Of a stretch of DNA of 64,000 nt, positions 9,756 to 21,247 are shown piece by piece. The stretch is from Trichaptum fuscoviolaceum (lineage: Eukaryota; Basidiomycota; Agaricomycetes; Hymenochaetales; Trichaptaceae): the NCBI GenBank assembly GCA_910574455.1, contig CAJSYZ010000007.1:2735773-2799772 (forward strand), given 5' to 3'. The notes beneath the pieces were generated by a model. It was not told where the DNA came from and did not search any database. It saw only the letters and a list, made by a program, of their open reading frames with translations. A program made the translations under genes and the position numbers. Position 1 is the stretch's first letter. Every line of letters begins with the position of its first letter.

Positions 9756-12700
9756 ATGGCCTTCGTATACAAGCGAGGTAAGCTCATGGAATATTATTTG
9801 AGTCTTGTACAGCTTGCTCACTTTTTTGCGTGTCGCAGACGGGTATGTGGTTCATCGCGTAACTGCGAAAGATACGTGTATAATTGGCTTACTTGCTTCT
9901 GACTCCGCTTCAGACGCAAGGAACGTGTCGCGTTCGATAAGGTATGCGTCCGAAATGTCTCCATGATATCAGTGGCTTAAATCTCCTCTTAAGATCACCG
10001 CACGCATCAACAAGCTATGCTATGGTCTGGACACTGAGCATGTGGATCCAATTGAGTATGTATCATTTCCTTCGAATGGTTCTTGTTACCCTAAGTGTCT
10101 GTTTAGGATCACTAAGAAAGTTATCTCGGGCGTGTACCAAGGCGTCACCACCGTCGAGCTCGATGTGAGTTGCATTGTGACATATCTGCCTGGCGACTCT
10201 AATCGGTGACTCCATCTAGAATCTTGCCGCAGAGACTGCTGCATACCTTACGACAAAACACCCAGACTATGCTATCCTTGCTGCCCGAATCGCAATTTCA
10301 AACTTGCACAAGGAAACAAAGAAGAGTTTTTCACAAGTCATCAGTGACCTCTACCATTACGGTGCGTTCTTATCTGACTTTTAGACATTTAGACTGATGG
10401 CATGTTCAGTCAATCCACGGAACGGCAAGCCCTCGGGTATGATCTCGAAGGAGACGTACGAGATTGTTATGGAGAACTCCGCTATTCTGGATTCTGCTAT
10501 TATCTACGATCGTGATTTCCACTACCAATATTTCGGATTCAAGACCCTCGAGCGGTCTTATCTCCTCAAGATTGATGGCAAGATTGCTGAGCGCCCTCAG
10601 CATATGCTTATGCGTGTCGCCATCGGCATACACGGTCGTGATTTTGAGCGCGCTATTGAGACATACAACCTCATGTCTGAACGTTACTTCACCCATGCTA
10701 GCCCTACACTCTTCAACGCTGGTACTCCCCATCCTCAATTAAGTTCATGTTTCCTTGTCTGCATGAAGGATGACAGTATAGAGGGCATCTATGACACGCT
10801 CAAGCAATGTGCAATGATAAGCAAGACTGCGGGTGGTATCGGCCTTAATATCCACTGCATCCGTGCAACCGGGTACGTCCCAAGCTAAGAGTGATATTCG
10901 ACGACCTTAACTAAACTCTTCCGTAGGTCCTACATTGCAGGAACTAATGGCCATTCAAATGGAATTGTCCCTATGCTTCGCGCTTATGACGCGACTGCAC
11001 GTTATGTCGACCAAGGTGGCAACAAACGTCCTGGCGCGTTTGCTATCTACATTGAGCCCTGGCATGCGGACATATTCGACTTCTTGGACCTGCGAAAGAA
11101 TCACGGAAAAGAGGAGTCGCGTGCGCGTGATCTGTTCTACGCACTCTGGATTCCAGATCTTTTGTGAGTTCAGAAGTGCAATGCATGACGAAATGAGTCT
11201 GATTGTTGTCCAGCATGAAACGAGTTGAATCTGATGGAGATTGGCCTCTATTCTGCCCAAATGAGGCTCCTGGCTTGCATGAAGTTTGGGGTGAGGAGTT
11301 CGAGGAGCTCTTCGCGAAGTATGAGGCGGAAGGCCGAGCAAGGAAAACAATCAAGGCGCAAAAGCTTTGGTATGCTATCTTGGAAGCACAAATCGAAACA
11401 GGTGGACCCTTCATGCTCTACAAGGATGCTGCAAATCGTAAGTACACATTCTATGCGTACAAAATAATGTTGCTAACCTTTCCATAGGCAAATCAAACCA
11501 ACAAAACCTCGGCACCATCAAGTCCTCAAATCTCTGCACAGAAATAATTGAGTATTCCTCTCCCGAGGAGACCGCTGTCTGCAATCTTGCTTCCATCGCT
11601 CTCCCATCGTTCATTCGTGGTAAAAAATACGACTTCCAGAAGCTGCACGACGTCACGAAGGTCGTTACGTTCAACCTCAATCGCATCATTGATGTGAATT
11701 ATTACCCTGTTCCTGAGGCTCGCCGCTCGAACATGCGTCATCGCCCCATCGGCGTTGGTGTACAGGGCCTCGCTGACACCTTCATGGCTCTGCGTATGCC
11801 TTTTGACTCTCCTGAGGCGCGTGAATTGAACGTGAAGATCTTCGAGACCATTTATCACGCAGCATTGGAAGCTAGCAGTGATATCGCTGCTGTCGATGGT
11901 CCATACGAGACTTGGAAGGGCAGCCCCGCTGAACAAGGCAAGCTTCAGTTCGATCTGTGGGGCGTCATTCCGAGTGACCTTTGGGACTGGAAAACTCTGA
12001 AGGCGAAGATTGCCCAGACCGGTCTTAGAAACTCACTTCTCTGTGCGCCCATGCCTACCGCTTCAACAAGCCAAATTCTCGGCTTCAACGAGTGTTTCGA
12101 GCCATACACAAGCAACATCTACACTCGGCGTGTTCTATCCGGCGAATTCCAGGTCGTCTGCCCATGGCTTCTTCGGGACCTCGTCGAATTGGGCATCTGG
12201 GATGACCAGATGCGCAATCTCATCATCGCGAACAACGGTTCCGTCCAGGGAGTCCCTGGTATCCCCGACGACATCAAAGCCATTTACAAGACCGTTTGGG
12301 AAATCTCGCAAAAGAAGGTCTTGGACATGGCTGCTGATCGGGGTGCTTTCATCTGCCAGAGTCAGAGCTTGAACGTCCACTTGCAGGCTCCGACTAATGG
12401 ACAGTTGACCAGCATGCACTTCTACGGATGGAAGAAGGGGTTGAAGACGGGCATGTACTACCTTCGTACTCGCCCGGCCGCGCAGGCTATCCAATTCACT
12501 GTTGATCAGGCTGCTGTGAAAGCCTCCGCGGCCGCACCTGTGAAGGCGCCTGTTGTGGCAGCTCTTCCTGTGAAAGTCTCGGAAGCTAATGGTATTAGTA
12601 AGAGCCTTAACGGCAGCGCTAACGTTGCTGTCGTTGCAACAGGTGCTATCAACAATAGTGTTGAGACTGAGCCTCCTGCGTCTCCAACGAACTCACACTA

Positions 12701-12893
12701 CGCGTCACCGACAACACAAGCGATGAAGCCTGAAGACCCCGAGCCGCTCTCACTTGACGGCTCAGTAGCGAAGGTGGTTGAGGACCCAGATTTCGAAGCA
12801 GCGAAGCAAAGGCTTCTCGACCGCCAGCTGGCTGAGGCAAAGCTTATGTGCTCTTTGGAGAACAAGGAAGCATGTTTGATGTGCTCCGGTTGA
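9756..12893 (+). CDS. RNR1: Ribonucleoside-diphosphate reductase large subunit
   Basis: Class I ribonucleotide reductase R1, reducing NDPs to dNDPs. Ten exons: 9756-9777, 9839-9842, 9914-9941, 9994-10055, 10107-10164, 10220-10361, 10410-10872, 10927-11163, 11214-11437 and 11488-12893, total 2646 nt, 881 aa. Exon 2 is only four bases (ACGG); it is needed to give [18 protein letters not shown] as in other R1 proteins. Seen are the ATP-cone N-terminus, [56 protein letters not shown] and [13 protein letters not shown]. The C-terminal tail ends CLMC, the redox pair that re-reduces the active site. Before it lies a long Ala/Pro/Ser/Val linker (about residues 760-850), probably disordered. The small subunit is not in this window. 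Confidence 0.97.
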
Positions 12894-13359
12894 GCTCAGT
12901 TGAACTAATGTGATATACTTGTTTTCCTTCCTTTGTGTTATACATCTTACTCATTCACTATCCTCATGGCCGACCTCACTGTTTCAGACATTTCCGCTGA
13001 GTTCGCTTTGTGTTTCTTCTTTTGATAAAATATCCATGATCATTGTACTGTTGTATACCATCATTGCCCATTGTGCTCAATCTAATAGATAATACTCTCA
13101 CATCTGATCGCTCTGACGGGTCTTGTGAATCTGAACTACTTCGATCAAAGGTAACTTTAGCGCTTCACTTTTGAATAAGCGCCCGGGGGTTCAACATCGT
13201 AATGACGATCTGCGTACCAATAAGCCCCGCGCGTTTAAAGCACCCGCATAAGTCCCACCGTCTTGAGTGCCGCTGCTTCTCATCCTCCACATCCACCACC
13301 ACCATAAGTAATCCTGAAACGCTGTTCCCTTAGATATCTCGCATACAAGTCTTATCACG
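12894..13359. other. Intergenic region RNR1 to F-box-like gene
   Basis: RNR1 3' end and the promoter of the F-box-like gene. The T/C-rich stretch 12910-13090 is consistent with 3' untranslated sequence. No gene seen. Confidence 0.4.
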
Positions 13360-15003
13360 ATGGGAGCTAGTGATCCTGAACTCAATACCTCCGGTGACCT
13401 TGGAGGCGAGCTGGAACAAATGGTTATCGCTTCGAAGGTGCATAGTTCTATAAGCAACAACACCAGCACACCCATCGGTTACCTCCCTGTCGAACTGCTC
13501 AGTATCATCTTTGGACTCTGCGCGCAGGACGATCCGGACTCGCTGTGTGTGCTCGAACTGGTCAACAAGCAGTGGCACGAGATTCTGTCGTCGGAGCATG
13601 CACCGTGGCAGAACCTACGTTTGACCGACACGGTATTCGATCCCGTCGCTGTCCGCAACAAGACGAGATTATGGTTCAAACGCGCGGACACGCTCCCAGT
13701 GCATGTAAATCTGGATACGAGAAGGCGGGACTCGTTGTTGCCGATGCTGTCGTATTTGATTCCGGAGCTGCATAGGTGGGGGGAGATCACGTTCTTGGAA
13801 CGCCGTTTGCATTTTAGATTCACTCCGCGTCCTATGTCAACGGCTGGCATGCCGTTGGCAGACGCCCGTTTGGAATCGATGTTGGTGACGATCCAGCCGC
13901 TGAGGGACGTCCCAACGGATCTGACGACGTCCCTAAACCAAATACATAGCCCGGCCTTAAGCACTCATACCCACGACCAAAGGTCGAGGAGCGTGGTCAA
14001 CTTTCAGAATACGAACGCGGTTTACTTGAAGGAGCTGTTGGTTTTAGGTGTAAGGTCGCTGCCGTCCCCTGAGACGGTTCTTCCATTCTCAACGGTGACG
14101 ACTCTGACGCTGGTGAACCAAAGCACCGATATAGACTTCCCAACACATCAGTCAATCCCATTCCTCAGCGCCTTTCCCGCGCTTCAGTCACTGAGGTTCT
14201 CCAATCACAACGAATTAGCTATGGTATTGGACCCAGATTACAGACCGGATTGCTCAAGTATTGTTCCAGTTGTTCTACCACATCTCCGATTCCTAGTCGT
14301 CATGGGTATATGCTCCTCTCGTTGCGTGCTATCGCACCTTGCAACACCTAACTTGTCAGCTTTGCATCTTATCCACATCAATTCGTCGACAGAGTATGAC
14401 CACCCGAGGATGTACGAGCCGGGCGATAGCGATGACGAAGCGAACGACTTTTCGCGGTCACCATGGACGGATCATGCAACGGGGATGGGGCTGAGGAACC
14501 TCTTTAGGAATGGAGTTCCACCATTGAGGGAGTTGGTCATGGATTATGCAGACTTGAGGACGAAGGACTTCAAATGGTTGTTCGAAAGGATGCCGGGCTT
14601 GGAGACGTTCCACATTGTCGCCTCCGACTTGTCAGATAACGTTGTACGAGCGCTCATTGTGTCTGAAGCTGCGCAATCATCACACACCGGAGATCTGGAC
14701 TCTGACGTCTGCATGGATAGCACCGTCGAGCAGCAACAGCAGAGGACGAGAGAAAGTCCAGGAAAGATACTCTTGCCACGGCTGTCGCGTCTGAAGCTTG
14801 CAAAATGCCAGAGAATGACGGGAGACACGGTTGTGCTGATGGTGCGCTCTCGAGTACGAGCAGCAGTAGAAGGACGTGTTACCATGCTGAAGGAGCTTGG
14901 ACTGATGGAATGCTCGCAAGTATCCGAGTCTCATTCGCTTGAGCTACAAGAGCTCGACCCGAGTATCTCGAACTTTGTGTATGTTCCCGGCATCGAGGAT
15001 TGA
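13360..15003 (+). CDS. F-box-like domain protein, possible leucine-rich repeats
   Basis: Single-exon protein of 547 aa. The F-box-like domain is near residues 45-75 (LPVELLSIIFGLCAQDD, then CVLELVNKQWHEI), followed by WQNLRLTD, typical of the large Agaricomycete F-box-like family. The middle and C-terminal parts have LRR-like pieces such as VLPHLRFLVVMGICSS, LRELVMDYADLRTKDF and LPRLSRLKLAKCQRMTGDT. It probably acts as an SCF substrate adaptor; target unknown. The start follows CACG and no intron is needed. Its last ~30 codons lie inside the right repeat arm, and a copy of just that end sits at 5778-5865, which marks this locus as the source of the duplication. Confidence 0.85.
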   Translation: MGASDPELNTSGDLGGELEQMVIASKVHSSISNNTSTPIGYLPVELLSIIFGLCAQDDPDSLCVLELVNKQWHEILSSEHAPWQNLRLTDTVFDPVAVRNKTRLWFKRADTLPVHVNLDTRRRDSLLPMLSYLIPELHRWGEITFLERRLHFRFTPRPMSTAGMPLADARLESMLVTIQPLRDVPTDLTTSLNQIHSPALSTHTHDQRSRSVVNFQNTNAVYLKELLVLGVRSLPSPETVLPFSTVTTLTLVNQSTDIDFPTHQSIPFLSAFPALQSLRFSNHNELAMVLDPDYRPDCSSIVPVVLPHLRFLVVMGICSSRCVLSHLATPNLSALHLIHINSSTEYDHPRMYEPGDSDDEANDFSRSPWTDHATGMGLRNLFRNGVPPLRELVMDYADLRTKDFKWLFERMPGLETFHIVASDLSDNVVRALIVSEAAQSSHTGDLDSDVCMDSTVEQQQQRTRESPGKILLPRLSRLKLAKCQRMTGDTVVLMVRSRVRAAVEGRVTMLKELGLMECSQVSESHSLELQELDPSISNFVYVPGIED

Positions 15004-16059
15004 TTTGAGGTTTACTTACTTTTCCAACTGGCGATTTGAGATGTGCATTTCAATAATATACGTACGATAATTTGTACAGTGCGATTGGTGCTGGAAAAAA
15101 TTACACTTGCTAAGCGACTTCGATTACACCATTAAACATGACACCGTCACAAAGACAGCAAAAGGAAAAATTCGTGATGGACAGCCCCAGAGTAGTCTGA
15201 ATCGAGTTTCATGACGATAGATCGCCATGAGCCGCGAAGTGCACTAAAGGACACGCCAATCATCCAGTCTGCGTCAACCCTTCTTCACCTTCGACATTCA
15301 ACAAATCCACATCCCAAACAGATCTCGAACGCAGCATATTTTCTCGATCGTTTCGGACGCTGTATGTAGCAAGGCCTGACGGGAAGGTACGAAGAGCAAA
15401 GATAGACGAATAGGGAGTGCCCACATCTCCGAGACGTTTCCCAAGCTGCGCATGCACAACTGGACCTCTACACAACAGCTTCTTAGCGTGCGTCTTCAGT
15501 CACTATAGCCGAATGCAGCGTATTTCTGGTGCGTCCCTCGACAATATTATTGTCGGACTCAGCTAGAGCCGGTCAAACGGGAGACTGGAATACTCAGACC
15601 TTAGCCCGCTCGCAATGAAGGATGAGTCCTTTGCAGAGACATCTCGTACGGAGCGAGCCTCGCGGCTTTGGGGCTGTCATGGATGAAGGAAAGAAAAAGA
15701 GGTGAAATCGATCGTGTGAGCTTTCATTCCTGTCGGGATTTGCCGAAATCATCGTTGACAGTTTTGTGTATACGTCATCATTGTCCGATCCGGATCATCA
15801 CCCGGAAACAACTTGAACTAAGGTTACGGCCGGTCTGCATTGTTTGCACATGTGGGGCCTGGGTATATTTGTATATTTAGCACTTCTCATGCTTGGTACC
15901 TACCATCATCAGCCGTGAAGAGCGAGAAGTACATCCTATCCACGGCGGTAGCACCAAAGGTACCTGATGAAGGCTGAGTATGTCATATATGATCCAAATG
16001 TAAACACAGAAGTTGATAATGGGCTTATTTGTTACTTTCAAGACAAGAAGCAAATAAAT
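15004..16059. other. Repeat-arm sequence upstream of the right F-box gene
   Basis: Counterpart of 4745-5779 in reverse orientation. Short frames only (for example 15260-15475 on the minus strand, identical to one in the left arm). It holds the F-box-like gene 3' end and presumably the original promoter of the right F-box gene. Confidence 0.4.
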
Positions 16060-16649
16060 AACGCCCGTAGGGGCAAGCTGATTGCTTGCAAAACCCGAAC
16101 ACACCTCCGGGCGTTAATTATCTGCTCTGATGCATTATTTTATTTTATTTATCCAAAACTTGATTCCATTTGGGCCACCAGTGAGGCAAGCTCCCTGACA
16201 CGCAAAATAACAATTCCATATAAATATGAAAATAACAGTAATTCAGACACTGAACACACTAGTACCAAGGTGGGCAATGTCCGAGGCATCAGCGCGCTTC
16301 GCCCGGGCGTCCGCCCGTGCTTGCACGCTTGCGCTCGGACATTTATACCTGCGGCGGGCTTGCATCACGCAATAGAAAAAAACAGAAGAGACTAAGAGAA
16401 GCACTGAATTAAGTCAACGGCACTGATTTCAGTAAGCTGTTCCTAGGCCTGATTAATGGAAGGACATGCCTGAATAAGTAAGTTTTTACTTAAAATTTAA
16501 CTTAACAGGACTTTCAGTCTCTCAGGGCATTTAAGTAACACTTAAGTCAATTTCAGCAAAAAAAAGTTTTTGAATTGGAAGCACGTGCATGCAAACTTTT
16601 TGTAACATTTAGCCCGCTATAACCCTTACACCTAGGGGTGTTCGGGAAT
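16060..16649. mobile_element. 590-bp insertion present only in the right arm, probable non-autonomous element
   Basis: The left arm reads GCAAATAAATTGCTTG; the right arm is split there, with AAT before (16057-16059) and after (16647-16649) the insert, as for a 3-bp target duplication. The insert has no coding capacity. It contains two hairpins: AACGCCCG/CGGGCGTT near its left end, and AATGTCCGAG/CTCGGACATT around 16277-16343. CCCGAACAC occurs about 35 bases inside the left end, and its reverse complement (GTGTTCGGG) forms the right end, so an imperfect terminal inverted repeat is possible. An internal stretch is rich in ACTTAAG-like motifs. The superfamily is not recognised. It interrupts the N-terminal frame of the right F-box gene. 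Confidence 0.75.
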
Positions 16650-18014
16650 TGCTTGTTGAAACACAAGAGCAAGTAGGAGCAAGCACATCCGAGACCGGAA
16701 GCGGATCTCACAATAATTTGCAGTTGCACGAAGTAGACAGCATACCAGCTACAGCAGTTCCCAATTCTGATGATGAAGGAGATGATGGGGGATGTAAGAA
16801 GTCCTTAACCTTTCTTGTAGTGCTAAAGCCCCAAATTCAAGTCGTAGATGCAACACCTGTCTATCGCAGGCTTATCCCTTCGCAGAAAAACAGAAAGCAA
16901 ATGACAAACGGTTCCGTTTCACGGCGGGCCAAAGTCGCTACCGGAGTTCTATCAGTTGTCATCCTAATGTGTCTGCCACTGGATGTTCTGATTGAGGTTG
17001 GAAACATTCTTCCGACTGACTACTATTTCTTCTGAATGGTTAAAAAAAACAGATTGCCTCGTATCTTCTTCCGATGGACCTATTGCATCTCACAAGAGCA
17101 TCACAACAACTGCGTCGAATGTTCCTCTCCAAGTCATTGGCCCAAGTCTGGCGATCGTCCTTGAAAGCAGTCTACGCCCCTTTGTGCCCGCCCAATTTGA
17201 GCGAGCCGCAATTTACTAGCCTCCTATTCGACAATGTGTGCCATGTATGTCAGACATTTTTGTGACAACATACTTGATTCTCTCCTTCGGTCTTGAACTC
17301 ATGCAGTTAAATGCGCTAGGCTTGCGGTTGCTCAGGAAGCTCCTTTGAAACTTGCTATACGTTCAAAGTACGATTGTGTAAAGACTGCTTCCGGTGCAAG
17401 TAAGTTCCTTAAGAGGTGTCTGAGAAGCTTATTGCTGATCTCTCGATAAGCTTCAGATTTGGTTCCCAAATAGCGCAAGAGGCATTTGAACAAGAGGTTG
17501 CTAATGATGTCACTATATACAAGATTATGCCTTTCTTCAAGGGTAAGATAGTAAACTCAATATACAAATGAATTCTATACTGATTGGTTGCTTCAATACC
17601 CAGCTGACCGTGATATAGAGTTATGGGAGGAGCATAGCACGTCTGACTTGCCATACCCATCTCGAGAGTTTTTCTTCAAGCCAGATTTCATACAATTGGT
17701 GGGACAATATATAGAACAAGACCCCACGTCAGAGCACCGGCGCAGATTCGTGGAATGTAGGCTTCAATTCACACGCAAATATATAATGGTAAGCAGCCCT
17801 GGTCCCTACGTATGAGATGAATTGACGTTTTAGCGGGCTATATAAAGGCGGGTGTTAAACTGCAAGCACAGGTCAAGGAAATGTTTCAGATGCAAGCAAA
17901 TGAGAGAAAGGCATATGCTAGAGAACGGCACAAGTAAGTCTTTTATCCGATTGTAACACAACAACTGTCAACCTTTGTAGTCGGAAGAAGGCCCAAGTTC
18001 GTTCGGGGTTATGA
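16649..18014 (+). CDS. F-box protein with cysteine motif, right copy, 5' end disrupted
   Basis: Inverted copy of the gene at 3349-4744, with the same exon order: acidic N-terminal exon ending CLPLDVLIEV near 17001, intron GTTGGA...ACAG, then YLLPMDLLHLTRASQQLRR and FTSLLFDNVCH, intron, cysteine motif RLCKDCFRCK, exon with EFFFKPDFIQLVGQYIEQ (17588-17815), and stop at 18012-18014. Likely SCF adaptor. The 590-bp insertion lies just upstream of 16650 and separates this frame from the sequence that precedes it in the left copy, so the native start or promoter is probably damaged. It is convergent with the right FunK1 gene. Confidence 0.65.
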
Positions 18015-18463
18015 ATACCAATTCATTGCACTACATGACTCTCAGTGCTATTCCCATGTGGCTTGTGCTTTCGCTCTACGTTCAGGGAGACAGCCGTTAC
18101 TTCTCATCACCATAAATCCAAAAGTAAACAATGAGAAGGTGATAAAGTGAATTCAATTATCGTGTTCCTGAAGTTCCCGATTGCAATTGAATAAATGGCA
18201 TACACGCGAACAACTGTGATTGGTATGTCTACGCCATCACACATGAATCGTACACCAGATAGAATAGTACATGCTACTTATGATACATCGGTGAAGACTT
18301 TGCTAACTAAAATCTTCGAGTATTGATACAACTAGCTGACCTCTGGTTGAATACGATAAAGATCGATAACAAATAATTCATAAATTGAATGCAGATTAAC
18401 ATTTCGTACCATAAAAACGCAAGCGCGAGAAATTGTAATGGTGAAGCCTGTCGACGTCACTGA
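18015..18463. other. Spacer between convergent right-arm genes
   Basis: Counterpart of 2899-3348. No coding signal. Confidence 0.4.
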
Positions 18464-21247
18464 CTACTCTCCCAGCGATTGCATGGGAGGCTCCCAGCTG
18501 AACGCCGTTTTCGGCCTTTTGACAGCTTCTACATCTATACGGTAAAATTCCGCCGATGGAATTGTGCGGACCGCGGGGAATGTGTCTTCCCTCTGACGCT
18601 TTCCTAACGACTGAGTCGAGGCGTGTGCCGGGACGGAAGCACCGGTTATACGCGTCTGCTGGGGATGTGTAGGTCCGGGTGCAGGCTTCGGGGTAGTTGA
18701 CAGTGATTCCGGATTCTCGAGAGTCGTAGCCATCCTGCGGAGGTCATCCTGTGCTATCATAACATCCCGGAGCCTCATATCCAGAATCTCTGCCCGATCT
18801 CGAGTTTTACTAAAGTCCGATCCTATATTGCGGCGTGGAATCGTAGATGAGTCTCCACTTGTGATGGTATCTTGCTGTTGTAAACCATCCTGAATACTTT
18901 CAGTATGCGTTTCTCCACCTTGCTCTGCTGTAGTGACGCCGCTACTTTCGATCTTTGCCCTCGCTTCCTCCTTTTCCAACTCCGTCAAAGAAGAACGTAC
19001 CACTTTCTTCACTTCCTTCAGCATGTTTACTGAGCGAAGGTCGATTTCATCGGCGCTCGGAATTGGCATTACGCTAGCGGGGGTAGAGTCGAGATCAGGC
19101 CATTCAGGAGGAGGAAACAGCACTCTTCGCAGAAGCCGGAAGCATTTGCATAAGGGTTCGAAATACTTGTGCATCGACCCTATAACGTCTTTGTAGAATC
19201 GTAGCTCACTGTTCATCACGTTTTCCTTCGAGTCACCAATAACCCGTAAACGGTCCTCATCCACGTCCTCGATTGGGCACCAATGACCCAATGCTGTGTC
19301 TTTAAACGAGCGTTTATCTTCACGCTCAGCTAAATGAGGACCCCCTTGATGGCAGGAAATGAAGATCAATATATACACCATAGACTCGGTGTCATGGATG
19401 AATGAGTGCTTGACCTCTTTCCGCAGAACGTCGATAGCCATGAACGCTATAGTGCCCTAAAAACATCAATGAGCCGAATCTTTCCTTCGGAGAACGCTTC
19501 CAGGTTTGCTTACCGTACGAGGTCCTACCGCAGGTTCTCCAATATCGTCCTTTCTTATAGCGAAGTCGAAGTCAATCAAATATCCCTTTCGATGGCGCTT
19601 ACCAGGAACGGGAACGAGAATGATGTTGTTGAGGCTGACATCCCGATGCACAATACCCATCTTATTTAAGGCCTCAATAGCTGCAGGAAAAGACATACAA
19701 ATATTAGCTTTCGTTAAGTCTTTCAGGAAGACAAGAGACTCACCGTCGAAAATGTCATAGGAAGCGGAAAGAAGCTCAGGCAACGAGTCAAAGTCATCCA
19801 ATGGCTCTCCGTATGGTCCCTGCACAATGCGATAGTGATCGCGAAGCTCGGTTTCGCGGAACGTCGTCAACGCCTCCGTGCGATCTTTGTCCTTCAGTTC
19901 TTCAAGTATCTTTTTCCTTCGAAATTTCTCGGTAGAATCCTTCCTCTCTTTATCGCCAGGTACTAGTACAATTTCAGCTGAGTATAGAGTTGGTATATTC
20001 TCGATCCCTGAGCCCCTCAGAAGCTTCAGCATGTCGACTTCTTTCGTTGGTCGAGTCCGGTCCACCCAGGAGTCTTTAATGACAACGACCTTTCCAGATT
20101 TATCGGCAGCCTTGAAACACATTGTACCACGACCACGCAATCCGTCATCATTGTATAGCGTGCAAAGAATTTTGTATTTTTTACCTCCTGCATTGATGTA
20201 ATTCTTGTCCCTCTTGCTATAAATTGTCGTGTCGTGTCCTAGCTGTGCATAATCCATAAACAGGACGCCGATCGCTAGTTGAAGAAATTGTTCCGGATTT
20301 TGGTCGACATTATAATATGGAGTGGCTAGAGTACCTGACCGATCGAAAACATAGAAGGAAAGGTCCTTGTCGAGGAAGCAGAGACCGAGAACATAGCGAC
20401 GATTAGGCTGGTTTGCAAAGCACCGTCTTGCGTACTCCATAAGCCGAAAACACTCAGTATTTCGTCTTGGCTTTCCTATCTGCACAGAAACAACACATCG
20501 GATATCAGCCCACGTCGCGTCTTTCCGCGAACGAGGGATAACGACAAGAACAGTGGTATGGCCTCTTTGGAGACTGTAATCCTCGAACACAGAGAAAACA
20601 AGGTCATCACCACTCTCTGGTCGATTTTTTACTCTGCGAACGGAGTCTGCGATATTGTTGAGGTACGAGCACAGCTTCTTCGCCCTGCCCCGCATATTCA
20701 TATTCGGCCAGCCAATCCAAGCCTTCACTTTCTTGTCACAGTTATAGTGGAAATCGATTATGAGATCATGTTCTCCGGTCGTGCAGTCGTCTCCTTCTCT
20801 GCCTCTAGCAATATAACCCATGATTTCCTGGGGGTCGAACGGAGGAGAACCTTGAACCACGTCATCATAGAGATTCTCGACATCGTAATAGAACGCATTA
20901 ACCTGTCGGAAGGCGAGTGCTGCACGGATTCTCTCAGATATTACTTTAGCCTCGTATCGGAAGTATGCGCAAAGGCTATGAAAAGCGTAAAGCAGCGGCT
21001 TTTCACGTCCAAGATATGGCAAGCTTGGTGGAAGGCGAACGGGCGATCTGAAGGGTTGATATCGTCGGCTGCTGCCTTCTGTTTTAGCTAGACTTCTAGG
21101 CATCGGGCTAGCACCTCTTGTCCTGTTAAATATGCGGTCCTCTTCGTCGCTGGACCAGGAGCTAGCGTCTTCATCATCGTGGGTGTAGGATCGCGCGTCT
21201 TCGTCCTCGACGAAAGTAGAAAGTCTAATGGATTGAGAATCTGTCAT
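18464..21247 (-). CDS. FunK1-type fungal protein kinase, right copy, complete
   Basis: Complete FunK1 kinase. Exons 21247-19744, 19680-19514 and 19456-18464 join in frame to 887 aa. Motifs: GKVVVIKDSW (ATP lysine), GIVHRDVSLNNIIL (HRD near 513-515), LIDFDFA. The acidic Ser/Asp-rich N-terminus (SWSSDEEDR) and a disordered C-terminal tail with SLGKRQREDTFPAV flank the kinase domain. The ATG at 21247 (MTDSQSIRLS) matches the start of the third gene (MTDSQHSFIE), including CAAGAGCATT just upstream. Intron 1 (19743-19681, 63 nt) has no stop and would read through if retained; the matching left-copy intron has a stop. From about 19402 onward it is nearly identical to the left copy, while the 5' part is diverged. 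Substrates unknown. Confidence 0.9.

Larger units (their letters stand above)
14910..19402. repeat. Right arm of large inverted repeat
   Basis: Reverse-complement partner of 1962-5865. It starts inside the F-box-like gene and ends inside FunK1 exon 3. It is about 590 bases longer because of the insertion at 16060-16649. With that removed, arm lengths agree to within a few bases. Confidence 0.9.

Noticed and set aside
18933..20201. Several plus-strand frames of 80-110 aa between 18933 and 20201
   Set aside because: All lie antisense to the right FunK1 gene.
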